A DNA stretch of 64,000 nucleotides from Mumia quercus (GCF_025506335.1 NZ_JANZYO010000002.1:172221-236220); one strand, 5' to 3'; shown: positions 1 through 8,920, counted from the stretch's first letter. Numbers and translations: made by a program. Notes: generated from the sequence alone by a model not told the origin.

Positions 1-1
1 G

Positions 2-481
2 TGCTCGCCGTCGTACCTGGAGAAGCGCATCCTGCCCGAGCTCCAGGCCGGGATCGAGGCAGCAGGCCGAGAGCGCGGCGACGTCGACGTCGTCGTCTCG
101 GCCTGCTGCTCGGTCGCCGACGACGCCGCGACCGCGACCCGCCGCGTGGCGGGCACGGTCGGCTTCTACGCCAGCGTGCGGACGTACGCGGAGTTCTTCG
201 CGTTCCACGGTCTCGCCGAGCAGCAGCAGCGGGTCATCGACGCCTTCCGGGCGGGCAACGGCGCGGACTACCTCGCCGAGTCCGTCGACCCGGAGATGGT
301 CGATGCGCTCACGCTCAACGGCGACGTCGCCCGGGTCGCCTCCCAGCTCGAGGCGTACGAGGGCCTGGCCGACGCGGTCAAGCTGAGCCCGCCGACCCAC
401 GGCATCACGCCCGCGGAGACGCGCGCCGCGCAGGACCAGATCATCACGCTCATCGCCGAGCTCGCCGGAGGTACCGCATGA
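2..481 (+). CDS. LLM-class (luciferase-like, F420-type) oxidoreductase, C-terminal part
   Basis: Only the last 159 codons lie in the window; the 5' end is cut off. The visible part runs through PSYLEKRILPELQAG, GTVGFYASVRTYAEFF and ALTLNGDVARVASQLEAYE, the usual C-terminal pattern of LLM-class flavin/F420-dependent oxidoreductases (conserved tail of the TIM barrel). Such enzymes in actinobacteria move hydride between F420 and a substrate. The substrate cannot be read here. The stop overlaps the ATG of the next gene (ATGA), so it is the upstream member of the 1-8 kb operon. Confidence 0.75.
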   Translation, partial: CSPSYLEKRILPELQAGIEAAGRERGDVDVVVSACCSVADDAATATRRVAGTVGFYASVRTYAEFFAFHGLAEQQQRVIDAFRAGNGADYLAESVDPEMVDALTLNGDVARVASQLEAYEGLADAVKLSPPTHGITPAETRAAQDQIITLIAELAGGTA

Positions 482-1692
482 AGCCGTTGGAGGACGTCCG
501 CGTCATCGCCGTCGAGCAGTACGGCGCCGGGCCGTTCGGCAGCGTCCACCTCGCCGACCTCGGCGCCGAGGTCATCAAGATCGAGGACCCGCGCGTGGGC
601 GGCGACGTCGGCCGCTACGTCCCCCCGTACGCCGAGGACGAGGACTCGCTGTTCTTCGAGACGTTCAACCGCAACAAGCGGAGCCTCTCGCTGGACCTGA
701 CGACCCCGGCGGGTCGGGCGGTCTTCGAAGAGCTGGTCAAGAACGCCGACGCGGTCTACTCCAACCTGCGCGGGGACGTGCCGGCGAAGATCGGGATCAC
801 CTACGACGACCTCAAGCACCTCAACCCGGCGATCGTCTGCTGCTCGCTCACCGGCTTCGGGATGACGGGCCCGCGCAGCAAGGAGCCCGGTTACGACTAC
901 ATCCTCCAGGGGCTCGCCGGCTGGATGGACCTCACCGGCGAGCCCGACGGCCCGCCGACGAAGTCCGGCCTGTCGCTCGTCGACTTCTCCGGCGGGTACG
1001 TCGCGGCGATCTCCCTTCTCGCCGGTCTGCACGCGGCCCGGCGCGACGGCGTCGGCATGGACTGCGACGTGAGCCTGTACGACACCGCGATCGCGATGCT
1101 GACCTATCCGGCGACGTGGCACCTCAACGCCGGTTTCACCCCCACCCGTACGCGGCACTCGGCGCACCCGTCCCTCGTGCCCTTCCAGGCGTTCGAGGCC
1201 TCCGACGGCTGGCTGGTCGTCGGGTGCGCCAAGGAGAAGTTCTGGGCGCGCCTCGCCGTCGTCGTCGGGCACCCCGAGTGGGCCGAGGAGGGCTCGCCGT
1301 ACGGGAGCTTCGCGGGTCGTCAGGAGCGCAGCCAGGAGCTGCTCGCCCAGCTGGAGGAGATCTTCCTGACCCGTACGGTCGCGGAGTGGCTCGAGGTCCT
1401 CTACCCCGCGTCCATCCCGTGCGGACCGATCAACGACGTCCCGCAGGCGCTGCGCGAGGAGCACACCCTGGCCCGCAACCTGGTCGTCGAGACCGAGCAC
1501 CCGCGCTACGGGGCGGTGCGGCAGGTTGCCTCGCCCGTGCGCGTGGGCTCCGAGCCGCCGACGTACCGCCGCGCGCCGCGCCGCAACGAGGACGCCGACC
1601 ACGTCCTCCGCGAGGTCGCGGGGTACGACGCCGAGCAGGTCGCCAAGCTCGCCGCGGACGGCGCGTTCGGGCCGGCGCCGTCGGAGGGCTGA
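478..1692 (+). CDS. CaiB/BaiF (family III) CoA-transferase
   Basis: A 404-residue family III CoA-transferase, which moves CoA between carboxylic acids through an aspartyl-CoA thioester. The N-terminus (LEDVRVIAVEQYGAGPFG, then LADLGAEVIKIEDP) and the RNKRSLSLDL segment are typical. The catalytic aspartate falls at residue 169 (SLVDFSGGY), the position known in formyl-CoA transferase. Length is normal for the family. The ATG overlaps the stop of the LLM gene and the next gene follows after 4 bp, so it is part of a tight operon with PrpD, MaoC and thiolase-like genes. The acid it activates is unknown. Confidence 0.9.
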   Translation: MKPLEDVRVIAVEQYGAGPFGSVHLADLGAEVIKIEDPRVGGDVGRYVPPYAEDEDSLFFETFNRNKRSLSLDLTTPAGRAVFEELVKNADAVYSNLRGDVPAKIGITYDDLKHLNPAIVCCSLTGFGMTGPRSKEPGYDYILQGLAGWMDLTGEPDGPPTKSGLSLVDFSGGYVAAISLLAGLHAARRDGVGMDCDVSLYDTAIAMLTYPATWHLNAGFTPTRTRHSAHPSLVPFQAFEASDGWLVVGCAKEKFWARLAVVVGHPEWAEEGSPYGSFAGRQERSQELLAQLEEIFLTRTVAEWLEVLYPASIPCGPINDVPQALREEHTLARNLVVETEHPRYGAVRQVASPVRVGSEPPTYRRAPRRNEDADHVLREVAGYDAEQVAKLAADGAFGPAPSEG

Positions 1693-1696
1693 GCCG

Positions 1697-3097
1697 ATGA
1701 TCGCCCCGTCGCTCGCCTCGTGGGTCACCGGTGACCTCGAGATCCCGGCAGCCGTCGACGAGGCCGCCCTGCGGCACCTCCTCGACGGCTGCGGCACCGC
1801 CGTCGCCGCGGTGCGGCTCGACGCCGCGCTGCCCGCCCTGGCGGTCGCGCGCGGGCTCGGCGGCCCGGCGGAGGCGACGGTCCTCGGCTCGTCGTCGCGG
1901 CTCGGGGCACCCGCCGCGGCGCTCGCCAACGGCACGCTCGTCCACGCCCTGGACTTCGACGACACCCACGCGGGCGGCCTCGTGCACGCCACCGCCGTCG
2001 TGCTGCCGGCGGCGCTCGCGGTCGGCGAGCAGGTCGGGGCGAGCGGACGCGAGGTCCTCGACGCGGCAGTGGTCGGGTATGAGGTGGCGTGCCGCGTCGC
2101 AGCCGCCGCGCCGCACGGCTTCCACCGACGCGGCCTGCACGCCACGATGGTCGCAGGCGTCTTCGCCTCCGCAGCGGTCACCGCCCGTCTGACCGGTCTC
2201 GACGCGGCGACCACGACGCACGCGCTCGGGATCGCCGGCTCGCAGGCGGGCGGCCTGCTCGCGTTCCTCGGCACCGGTGCGAGCACCAAGCAGCTGCACC
2301 CCGGCCTCGCGTCGCAGTCCGGGATCCTTGCGGCGCGGCTCGCGGCCGCGGGGGCCACGGGACCGGCCACCGTGTTCGACGGGCCCCACGGGGTCTACGA
2401 CGCGCTCGCCGACGGCCCCGTCGACACCTCGACGATCCTCGAAGGCCTCGGCGAGCAGTGGCAGACCACCGCGATCGGCATCAAGCCGTGGCCGACCTGC
2501 CAGCTGGCGCACGTGACGATGGCAGCGGCGCAGGACGCGCTGCAGCGCGCCGGCGTCTCCGCTGCAGAGGTGCGTGCGGTGCACGCGTGGGTCCACCCCG
2601 ACTCAGCGAGCGTCGTCTGCGCCACCGACCGTGACCTCACCCGCCCGGCCAGTCCGTACGCGGCCAAGTTCTCCCTGCCGTGGAGCGTCGCCGCCCTGCT
2701 GGTCGACGGCCGCGTCGGCACCGACACGTACGAGGCGGCGGCGCTGGACCGTGCCGACGTCCGCGACCTCGCTGCCCGCCTCACCTGGGAGGTCGACTCC
2801 GCCCCGCAGACCGTGGCAGCGGACGCCGCCGGCGAGGTCCTGCTCGTCCTCGACGACGGCTCGCGGGTCGCCGGCCACGTCGACGCCAGCCCGGGCACGG
2901 CGGCCGCTCCCCTCGACGACGTTGCGCTCGATGCCAAGCTGCTCGGCAACGTCGGCCCGCACGCCCCCGCGCTCGCCGCCGCCGTCCGCGCTCTCCCCGA
3001 CGCACCCGGCCTCGGCACACTGCTCGACGCGGCAGCCGCTGCCGCCTCATCCGTTCCGCCCAGCACCGCACCGCGCCCTCAGGAGGCCACCGCATGA
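1697..3097 (+). CDS. MmgE/PrpD family protein (first copy)
   Basis: A 466-residue member of the MmgE/PrpD family, which includes 2-methylcitrate dehydratase and cis-aconitate decarboxylase. Visible family signatures are ANGTLVHALDFDDTH near residue 85, GLHATMVAGVFASAAVTARL, the GIAGSQAGGL stretch and KPWPTCQLAH. The ATG at 1697 is the first one after the preceding stop. Members act on tri- or dicarboxylates (water addition or removal, or decarboxylation), but family members of this length are often uncharacterised. A second PrpD lies at 11136-12581. Here it may hydrate or dehydrate a substituted maleate or citrate analogue (inference). Confidence 0.88.
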   Translation: MIAPSLASWVTGDLEIPAAVDEAALRHLLDGCGTAVAAVRLDAALPALAVARGLGGPAEATVLGSSSRLGAPAAALANGTLVHALDFDDTHAGGLVHATAVVLPAALAVGEQVGASGREVLDAAVVGYEVACRVAAAAPHGFHRRGLHATMVAGVFASAAVTARLTGLDAATTTHALGIAGSQAGGLLAFLGTGASTKQLHPGLASQSGILAARLAAAGATGPATVFDGPHGVYDALADGPVDTSTILEGLGEQWQTTAIGIKPWPTCQLAHVTMAAAQDALQRAGVSAAEVRAVHAWVHPDSASVVCATDRDLTRPASPYAAKFSLPWSVAALLVDGRVGTDTYEAAALDRADVRDLAARLTWEVDSAPQTVAADAAGEVLLVLDDGSRVAGHVDASPGTAAAPLDDVALDAKLLGNVGPHAPALAAAVRALPDAPGLGTLLDAAAAAASSVPPSTAPRPQEATA

Positions 3098-4314
3098 CCG
3101 TGTCCGCGATCCGCCCCGACGACTTCGGTTGGCTGCCCGCCGACGGGTTCACGTTCAGCCTCGGCCTGACCGAGGAGGGCCACGCCTGGACCTCAGGCCA
3201 CACCGCCGCCGCGCTCGACGCGTCGGTCGGCAAGATGACGGTGTCGGGCTCGATGACCGACCAGGCCCGCACCGCGTACGAGAAGGTGCTCCGCCTCGTC
3301 GAGGCCGCCGGCCTCACGCCTGCCGACATCACCCACGTGACGGAGAACGTCACGATCGCCGGGCTCGCGTCGTACGAGGAGGCCGTCGCGGTGCGCCGCG
3401 AGGTGCTCGGGCACGAGCCGACGGTCACCACCGTCGTCGTCGAGCGGCTGGTGCGCTCGGCTGCGCTGCTCGAGATCGAGGTGCGGGCGTCCTCGGGAGG
3501 CGGCAAGGTGCTCGCCGCCAGCGAGGCCCGCGACGCCGGCGTCTGGGCGGCCTCCCCCGTGGTGGAAGGGCACGACGGCACCGTCCACCTGCCGACGATG
3601 GTCCCGATCGACGCCACCGGCGACCTCGTCGCGCCCGGCGACTTCGTCGCTCAGTACCGCTACTGCCTCGAGCAGGCCGACGTCCTGCTCCGCCGCGCCG
3701 GGCTGTCGCTCGACAACGCCGTCACCACGTACGACTACTCGACTCCGCAGACCCGCACGGTCTACCGCAAGACCCACCACGTACGGAAAGACCTGCTCGG
3801 CGGCGCGGGGGTCTACCCCGGCGCCGGCGGCATCCTCATGAGCCGCCTGCACCAGCCCGGTCAGCTGGTCGCGATCGACGTCACCGCGTCGCGGCACCCG
3901 CTGGAGCTCGTCAACCCCGGATGGTCGCGCTACGACACGCTGACGTACGCGCCCGGCGTGCGGGCCGGGCGGACGCTGTTCATGTCCGGCTTCGCCGCGC
4001 TGGACATGGAGACGCAGGAGGCACTCTTCCCCGACGACCTCGAGGCCCAGGCCGAGGCGACGTACGGGGCCATCCTGCACCTGCTCACGTACGCGGGGCT
4101 CGAGGCGAAGGACCTCGTCCGGACGGTCGAGTTCTGCGTGGCGCGCGAGCTGCCGCGCTACAAGGTCGTCGCGGACGTGCGCGAGCGCCTGCTGTCGCCG
4201 CCGTGGCCCGCCTCCACCGGCGCCATGTGCGCGGACCTGCTGCGGCCCGAGTTCCTCCTCGAGGTGTTCCCCACCGCGCTCTTCCCTGAAGAGCACAGCC
4301 CTGCGGGCGAGTGA
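3094..4314 (+). CDS. RidA/YjgF-like protein with two tandem domains
   Basis: A 406-residue protein that looks like two YjgF/YER057c/UK114 (RidA) barrels in tandem. The first half carries GLTEEGHAWTSGHTAAALD and ARTAYEKVLRLVEAAGLTPADITHVTENV. The second half carries APGVRAGRTLFMSGFAALDME and AEATYGAILHLLTYAGLEAKDLVRTVEF. Single-domain RidA proteins deaminate reactive enamines/imines; double-domain members in catabolic operons are mostly uncharacterised. Start ATG overlaps the PrpD stop. A role in removing an imine or enamine intermediate would fit a nitrogen-containing substrate (inference). Confidence 0.75.
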   Translation: MTVSAIRPDDFGWLPADGFTFSLGLTEEGHAWTSGHTAAALDASVGKMTVSGSMTDQARTAYEKVLRLVEAAGLTPADITHVTENVTIAGLASYEEAVAVRREVLGHEPTVTTVVVERLVRSAALLEIEVRASSGGGKVLAASEARDAGVWAASPVVEGHDGTVHLPTMVPIDATGDLVAPGDFVAQYRYCLEQADVLLRRAGLSLDNAVTTYDYSTPQTRTVYRKTHHVRKDLLGGAGVYPGAGGILMSRLHQPGQLVAIDVTASRHPLELVNPGWSRYDTLTYAPGVRAGRTLFMSGFAALDMETQEALFPDDLEAQAEATYGAILHLLTYAGLEAKDLVRTVEFCVARELPRYKVVADVRERLLSPPWPASTGAMCADLLRPEFLLEVFPTALFPEEHSPAGE

Positions 4315-4315
4315 G

Positions 4316-4816
4316 ATGGGACTGCTCACCGAGGAGATCAAGGCCCTGGTCGGCACCACGCGCGTCTACACCGCGCCGGAGGCGATGGGCGCCGCCGCGG
4401 GCCGCTACTTCGCGCTCGCGGTCGGCGACGACAACCCGCTCTACACCGACGACGCGTACGCGCGCGAGCACGGTCTGCCCGGCGTGACGCTCCCGCCGAC
4501 GCTGATCTGCGAGACCAACCAGTACGCCGGGCTGCCCGCGGACGCGGAGGGCTACGCGGGTCACACGTGGGGGCTCCACCTCCCCGGCACCCGTCAGGTC
4601 CGCGGCGGCAACCGTTACGTGTTCCACCGCCGCGTGCGCCCCGACGACGTCGTCACCGCGACCTGGGAGATCACCAGCGCGACGGAGAAGACCAACCGCG
4701 CGGGCGCGGACATGCTCGTGGTCGGCTCCCGGGCGACGTACACGAACCAGGACGGCGACCTGCTGGCCGAGAACACCGAGACGCTCATCTTCATCGCCCT
4801 CGGAGGCGCCGCATGA
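4316..4816 (+). CDS. MaoC-like N-terminal (FAS1-like dehydratase) domain protein
   Basis: A 166-residue hot-dog-fold protein of the FAS1-like dehydratase/MaoC N-terminal type. The opening YTAPEAMGAAAGRYFALAVGDDNPLYTD and the middle VRGGNRYVFHRRVRPDDVVTA are typical. It follows the RidA-like gene by 1 bp and overlaps the next MaoC gene. Such half-proteins pair with a MaoC C-terminal partner to form heteromeric enoyl-CoA hydratases, as ChsH1/ChsH2 do in steroid side-chain breakdown. Probable role: hydration of an enoyl-CoA, working with the next gene. Confidence 0.8.
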   Translation: MGLLTEEIKALVGTTRVYTAPEAMGAAAGRYFALAVGDDNPLYTDDAYAREHGLPGVTLPPTLICETNQYAGLPADAEGYAGHTWGLHLPGTRQVRGGNRYVFHRRVRPDDVVTATWEITSATEKTNRAGADMLVVGSRATYTNQDGDLLAENTETLIFIALGGAA

Positions 4817-5244
4817 CCCCCACCACTCCCCCGGCCGTCGGCACGAAGGTGCCGCCGCTGGAGCGCACGGTCACCCTGACCGACATGGTCGCCTACGCCG
4901 GCGCCACCTGGGACTGGCACCGCCTCCACTACGACCCCGCGTACGTGGCGGAGAAGCGGCTGCCGGGCCCGGTCGTCGACGGGCAGGTGTTCGGCGCGTA
5001 CCTCGTCGAGATGCTGCAGGACTGGCTCGGCCCCGACTGCTTCGTGGCGACGCTGGAGTTCTCGTTCCGCAACCTGATGTTCGCCGGAGAGACGATCCGC
5101 TGCGAGGGCGAGGTGAGCGCCGTCAGCGACGACGCCGTCGAGGTCGACCTGAGCGTGACGATCCTCGGTGCCGACGGCGCGGAGGACCGCTACGCCGTGA
5201 AGCCGGCGAGCGCGCGGGTCCTGCTCGGGAGCGCAGGCTCGTGA
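4813..5244 (+). CDS. MaoC-like dehydratase/hydratase, catalytic partner
   Basis: A 143-residue MaoC/hot-dog protein. The segment ATWDWHRLHYDPAYVAEKRLPG resembles the hydratase-2 motif, with an aspartate (position of WDWHRLHYD) and histidine in the catalytic loop, followed by PVVDGQVFGAYLVEML. Start ATG overlaps the previous stop by 4 bp, so both halves should be made in equal amounts and probably assemble together. It is followed, with a GTGA overlap, by the thiolase-like gene, the usual order of a beta-oxidation or side-chain-cleaving module. Confidence 0.8.
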   Translation: MTPTTPPAVGTKVPPLERTVTLTDMVAYAGATWDWHRLHYDPAYVAEKRLPGPVVDGQVFGAYLVEMLQDWLGPDCFVATLEFSFRNLMFAGETIRCEGEVSAVSDDAVEVDLSVTILGADGAEDRYAVKPASARVLLGSAGS

Positions 5245-6386
5245 GCGGCGTCGCGATCGTCGGCGCGGCCGAGTGCGACCTGGGCGTCACCGACCGGTCG
5301 ATCCTCGGCCTGCAGACCCAGGCGGTCACGCGGGCGCTGGCCGACGCAGGCCTGACGCTCGCCGACGTGGACGGGATCGCGACCACGGGGGTCTCGCGGT
5401 TCTCGGCCTCGCAGCTCGCGGACTACCTCGGCGTCGTCCCGCGCTGGACGGACTCGACCTTCGCGGGCGGGTCCGCGTACGAGATGTTCGTCGCGCGCGC
5501 CGCCCAGGCGATCGAGGCCGGGCAGTGCGAGGTCGTCGTGATCTCGTTCGCCTCCAACCAGCGCTCGGCGAAGTCGCGCCGGCTGGGTGGCGTCCACGAG
5601 CCGTGGGTGCCCGAGGCGCAGTTCGAGGAGCCGTACGACCCGCTCTACCCGCTGTCGTACTACGCGATGGCGGCGCGCGCCTACCTCCACCGGTACGGCG
5701 GCACCCGCGAGCAGCTCGCCGAGGTCGCGATCGCCGCCCGGGAGTGGGCGCTGCTCAACCCGAAGGCGTTCCGCTACGGGAAGGGCTCGCTGAGCGTCGA
5801 GGACGTCGTCGGGTCCCCCATGATCTCCTCGCCCCTGGCCGCGGCCGACTGCTGCCTGGTCACCGACGGTGGGGGCGCCGTCGTCCTCACGTCCGCCGAG
5901 CGGGCGCGCGACCTGCGCCAGAAGCCGGTCCACGTCCTCGGGTACGGCGAGCGGACCACCAACACGTCGTTCACCGCGGTCGACGACCTGACCGTTCCTG
6001 GCGCGGCAGCCTCGGGCGCGGACGCGTTCGCCCGCGCCGGGATCACGCCTGCCGACGTCGACGTCCTCGAGGTGTACGACTCGTTCACGATCACCGCCGC
6101 GCTCTCGGTCGAGGCGCTCGGGTTCTGCGGCGAGGGCGAGGTGCTCGACCTCATCGCCGACGGCGCAATCCGACCTGGCGGCAGCCTGCCGCTGAACACC
6201 AACGGCGGTGGCCTGTCGTACTGCCACCCCGGCCAGTACGGGGTCCTCCTGCTCGTCGAGGCCGTGCGCCAGCTGCGCGGCGAGTGCGGGGACCGCCAGG
6301 TGGACGGCGCCGAGATCGCCGTCGCCCACGGCACGGGCGGCATCCTCTCCACCCACGCCACCGTCGTCTTGGGAGCAGACCGATGA
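5241..6386 (+). CDS. Thiolase-fold protein lacking the nucleophilic Cys (Ltp2/SCP2-like aldolase candidate)
   Basis: A 381-residue thiolase-fold protein with a GTG start coupled to the MaoC stop. The fold signatures are clear (GVAIVGAAECDLG at the start, ARAAQAIEAGQCEVVVIS, and LNTNGGGLSYCHPGQYG near the C-terminus). At the place of the nucleophilic cysteine the protein reads FAGGSAYEMFV, with no Cys. The C-terminal Cys of thiolases is replaced by VAHGTGG. This pattern and the DUF35 gene directly downstream match Ltp2-type proteins, which act as retro-aldolases with a DUF35 partner in steroid side-chain cleavage (established for mycobacteria/rhodococci). An inactive or differently acting thiolase is the alternative. 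Confidence 0.8.
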   Translation: MSGVAIVGAAECDLGVTDRSILGLQTQAVTRALADAGLTLADVDGIATTGVSRFSASQLADYLGVVPRWTDSTFAGGSAYEMFVARAAQAIEAGQCEVVVISFASNQRSAKSRRLGGVHEPWVPEAQFEEPYDPLYPLSYYAMAARAYLHRYGGTREQLAEVAIAAREWALLNPKAFRYGKGSLSVEDVVGSPMISSPLAAADCCLVTDGGGAVVLTSAERARDLRQKPVHVLGYGERTTNTSFTAVDDLTVPGAAASGADAFARAGITPADVDVLEVYDSFTITAALSVEALGFCGEGEVLDLIADGAIRPGGSLPLNTNGGGLSYCHPGQYGVLLLVEAVRQLRGECGDRQVDGAEIAVAHGTGGILSTHATVVLGADR

Positions 6387-6814
6387 GCACCGACTGGGTC
6401 CCCGGCGACGTGCCGCCCGCCGACGAGGTCACCGCTGACTTCTGGGACGCGACGCGCGAGCACCGCCTCACCGTCCAGACGTGCGCCTGCGGGCACCGTC
6501 AGCACCCTCCCCGGGCGCTCTGCACCTCGTGCGGGGCGACCGAGGCGCTCTCGCAGGCGGCGAGCCCGGGCCGCGGGGTCGTCGACGCGTACACGGTCGT
6601 CCACCGCGCTCCGCGTCCTGACCTCGCCGTCCCGTACGTGGTGGCCCGCGTCCGCCTCGACGAGGGCGTCCTGCTGCTCAGCCGCCTCGAGGGACGCCAC
6701 GACCCCGAGGCGTGGTCGATCGGTGACGCCGTGGGCGTCGCCTGGGCCGACCTCCCTGACGGCCGCGCTCTGCCCTTCTTCCTTCCCACCGACCCGACCG
6801 AGGAGTCCCGATGA
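6383..6814 (+). CDS. DUF35 OB-fold protein with rubredoxin-like zinc ribbon
   Basis: A 143-residue protein with the classical DUF35 layout: a short helix (TADFWDATREHRLTVQTC), a four-cysteine zinc ribbon (CACGHRQHPPRALCTSC, residues about 33-49) and an OB-fold acyl-CoA-binding domain beginning near GVVDAYTVVHRAP. In Ltp2-type aldolases and archaeal HMG-CoA synthase the DUF35 partner binds the CoA ester and shapes the active site. Its ATG overlaps the thiolase-like stop, which supports complex formation with that protein. Confidence 0.85.
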   Translation: MSTDWVPGDVPPADEVTADFWDATREHRLTVQTCACGHRQHPPRALCTSCGATEALSQAASPGRGVVDAYTVVHRAPRPDLAVPYVVARVRLDEGVLLLSRLEGRHDPEAWSIGDAVGVAWADLPDGRALPFFLPTDPTEESR

Positions 6815-7971
6815 AGTTCGCGCTCGACGAGGACCAGCGTGAGTTCAAGGCGCTGCTGCGCCAGTTCGTCGACAACGAGATCGTGCCGGTGGCGCGCGAC
6901 TGGGAGCAGGCGGGCCGCTACCCGACCGAGATCGTCGACGGCATGAAGGACATGGGGCTCTTCGGGATCACCGTCCCCGAGGAGTATGGCGGCCTCGACC
7001 TCGACCCCGTCTCGTTCGCGCTCGTGTTCGAGGAGATCGCCCGCGGCTGGATGGGCATCGCGGGCATTCTCGGCAGCCACTCGCTCGCGTGCCGGCTGAT
7101 CGCCATGCACGGCACCGAGGAGCAGAAGTCGACGTACCTCCCCGACCTCGCGACCGGCAAGCGCCGCACCGGCATCGGGCTCACCGAGCCCGACGCCGGC
7201 ACCGACCTCCAGGGCATCCGGACCACCGCCCGCCTCGACGGCGACCACTACGTCGTCAACGGCGCGAAGATGTGGATCACCAACGCCCGGTACGCCGATC
7301 CGCTGCCGGTCCTGGTCAAGACCGACCCGACCGCCTCCCCCGCCCACAAGGGGATGAGCGTCCTGCTCATCGAGGCCGGCACCCCCGGCTACACGGTCAC
7401 GAAGGACATCCCCAAGCTCGGCTACAAGGGCACCGAGTCCTGCGAGATCCTCCTCGACGACGTCCGCGTCCCGGTCTCGCAGCTCGTCGGCGGCGTCGAG
7501 GGCCGCGGCATGCAGCAGGTGCTCTCCGCACTCGAGTGGGGGCGCGTCAACATCGCCGCCCGGTCGGTCGGGATCGCCCAGCGCGCCCACGACGAGGCGC
7601 TCGCGTACGCCCAGCAGCGCAAGGCGTTCGGCAAGCCCATCGCCGACTTCCAGGCGATCCAGCTCAAGCTCGGCGAGCTTGGCACACAGGTGCAGGCCGC
7701 GCGTCTGATGGCGTACTGGGCGGCCGACGCGGTCCGCAACGGCCGCGCCGACGGCGCCACCGGCATGGCCAAGATCTTCTGCTCGGAGGTGGCGCTGCAG
7801 GCGGCGATCGACGCGATGAAGGTCCACGGGGGCTACGGCTACTCCACCGAGTTCGAGGTCGAGCGCCTCTACCGCGACGCCATCCTCATGAGCATCGGCG
7901 AGGGCACCAACGACATCCTCCGTACGGTCGTCGCCAAGTCCCTCGTCAGCGGCGAGACCGTCGTCGGATGA
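6811..7971 (+). CDS. Acyl-CoA dehydrogenase
   Basis: A 386-residue flavoprotein of normal length. FALDEDQREFKALLRQFVDNEI opens the helical N-domain. GIGLTEPDAGTDLQGI and VVNGAKMWITNA are the FAD/substrate motifs, and SIGEGTNDILR near the end carries the glutamate in the usual catalytic-base position. It oxidises an acyl-CoA to the enoyl-CoA, passing electrons to ETF. Last gene of the first operon (ATG overlaps the DUF35 stop); a strong hairpin follows. Confidence 0.92.
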   Translation: MKFALDEDQREFKALLRQFVDNEIVPVARDWEQAGRYPTEIVDGMKDMGLFGITVPEEYGGLDLDPVSFALVFEEIARGWMGIAGILGSHSLACRLIAMHGTEEQKSTYLPDLATGKRRTGIGLTEPDAGTDLQGIRTTARLDGDHYVVNGAKMWITNARYADPLPVLVKTDPTASPAHKGMSVLLIEAGTPGYTVTKDIPKLGYKGTESCEILLDDVRVPVSQLVGGVEGRGMQQVLSALEWGRVNIAARSVGIAQRAHDEALAYAQQRKAFGKPIADFQAIQLKLGELGTQVQAARLMAYWAADAVRNGRADGATGMAKIFCSEVALQAAIDAMKVHGGYGYSTEFEVERLYRDAILMSIGEGTNDILRTVVAKSLVSGETVVG

Positions 7972-7985
7972 CCCGCCCGTACGTG

Positions 7986-8030
7986 AGCGCGGTCCTGAGG
8001 TGTCACCGGGGGGCACCTCAGGACCGCGCT
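7986..8030. terminator. Bidirectional terminator hairpin
   Basis: Perfect 17-bp inverted repeat (arms 7986-8002 and 8014-8030, 11-nt loop) in the 74-bp gap between two convergent genes. No long T-run, as is common in GC-rich actinobacteria. Confidence 0.75.
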
Positions 8031-8045
8031 GCGTCCCTCGCGGCG

Positions 8046-8903
8046 TCAGCGCGCGAGCGCGATGACGCTGCGCGCGCGGCGGACGACGGCCTCGTCCACC
8101 ATGCGTCCGTCGGGTCCGACGACCACGCCGCGCCCCTCAGCGACGGCCTGGTCGAACACCTCGACGAGTGCGCGTGCTCGGGCGAGGGAGTCCTCCGAGG
8201 GCGTGAAGACGTCGTTCACGACCCCGACCTGCGCGGGGTGGATGCAGGCACGCCCGACGTAGCCGCGCCGCGCCAGCGCACGCGTCGACGCGGCAAAGCG
8301 CTCCAGGTCGCGGAAGTCGGTCGAGACCGGCGCGACCGGAGCGCTGATCCCGGCCGCGGCGCTGACCAGCACGACCTGGCTCCGGATCGGGGCCCAGTCG
8401 GCGTCGTCGACGTCTTCCCCGAGCCCCAGGTCGGCGGCCAGGTCGGCCTCGCCCACCTGGAGGCGGACGACCCGCGGGGCCGCGGCGATCGCGCGCGCCT
8501 CCAGGACCGCCGACGCCGACTCCAGCAACGGGACGACGCCGACGGATCCCGCGTCGAGGCCTTCGCGCGCCTCGGCCTTGCCGAGCGCGTCGTCGATGGC
8601 GTCGAGGTCGGCTCGGGACTCCGTCTTCGCGACCATCACGCCGCGCAGAGCGGGCGCGACGACGGCGGCGACGTCCTCGACCCCGAGCGGTCCGGGGTTG
8701 ACCCGTACCCAGATCTCGACGCCCTCGGTCTGGCCGCCGAGCGCCTGCAGCCACGCGGCGACGGTCGCGCGCGCCTCGTCCTTCGACGCCCAGGGCACCG
8801 CGTCCTCGAGGTCCACGATCACGGCGTCCGCACCCCTGCCCAGCACCTTCGCGAGCTTGTCGGGCGCGTTGCCGGGGACGTACAGGTACGAGCGAGCGAT
8901 CAC
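8046..8903 (-). CDS. HpcH/HpaI (CitE-like) CoA-ester lyase
   Basis: About 285 residues. The start IARSYLYVPGNAPDKLAKVLGRGADAV and VIVDLEDAVP are typical of CitE-like lyases (citramalyl-, malyl- or citryl-CoA lyases). The metal-binding glutamate lies in VPLLESASAV. I placed the start at the GTG at 8903, because the family begins just before RSYLYVPG; a longer GTG start at 8936 would run into a palindromic site (8921-8935). Divergent from a CaiB CoA-transferase with a shared promoter region. A CoA-transferase plus CoA-lyase pair is the known way to split citramalate or malate analogues into acetyl-CoA and a 2-oxoacid. Confidence 0.85.
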   Translation of the reverse strand: MIARSYLYVPGNAPDKLAKVLGRGADAVIVDLEDAVPWASKDEARATVAAWLQALGGQTEGVEIWVRVNPGPLGVEDVAAVVAPALRGVMVAKTESRADLDAIDDALGKAEAREGLDAGSVGVVPLLESASAVLEARAIAAAPRVVRLQVGEADLAADLGLGEDVDDADWAPIRSQVVLVSAAAGISAPVAPVSTDFRDLERFAASTRALARRGYVGRACIHPAQVGVVNDVFTPSEDSLARARALVEVFDQAVAEGRGVVVGPDGRMVDEAVVRRARSVIALAR

Positions 8904-8920
8904 GTGCGGGCTCCCAAATC

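Noticed and set aside
1-1692. A 563-residue frame running from base 1 through the CoA-transferase
   Set aside because: The first 159 codons are a low-complexity Arg-rich shadow of the LLM oxidoreductase in another frame; the real gene starts at 478.
268-2370. Long antisense frame opposite the CoA-transferase and PrpD genes
   Set aside because: Typical GC-rich shadow: Arg/Ala-rich, no family motif, opposite two well-supported genes.
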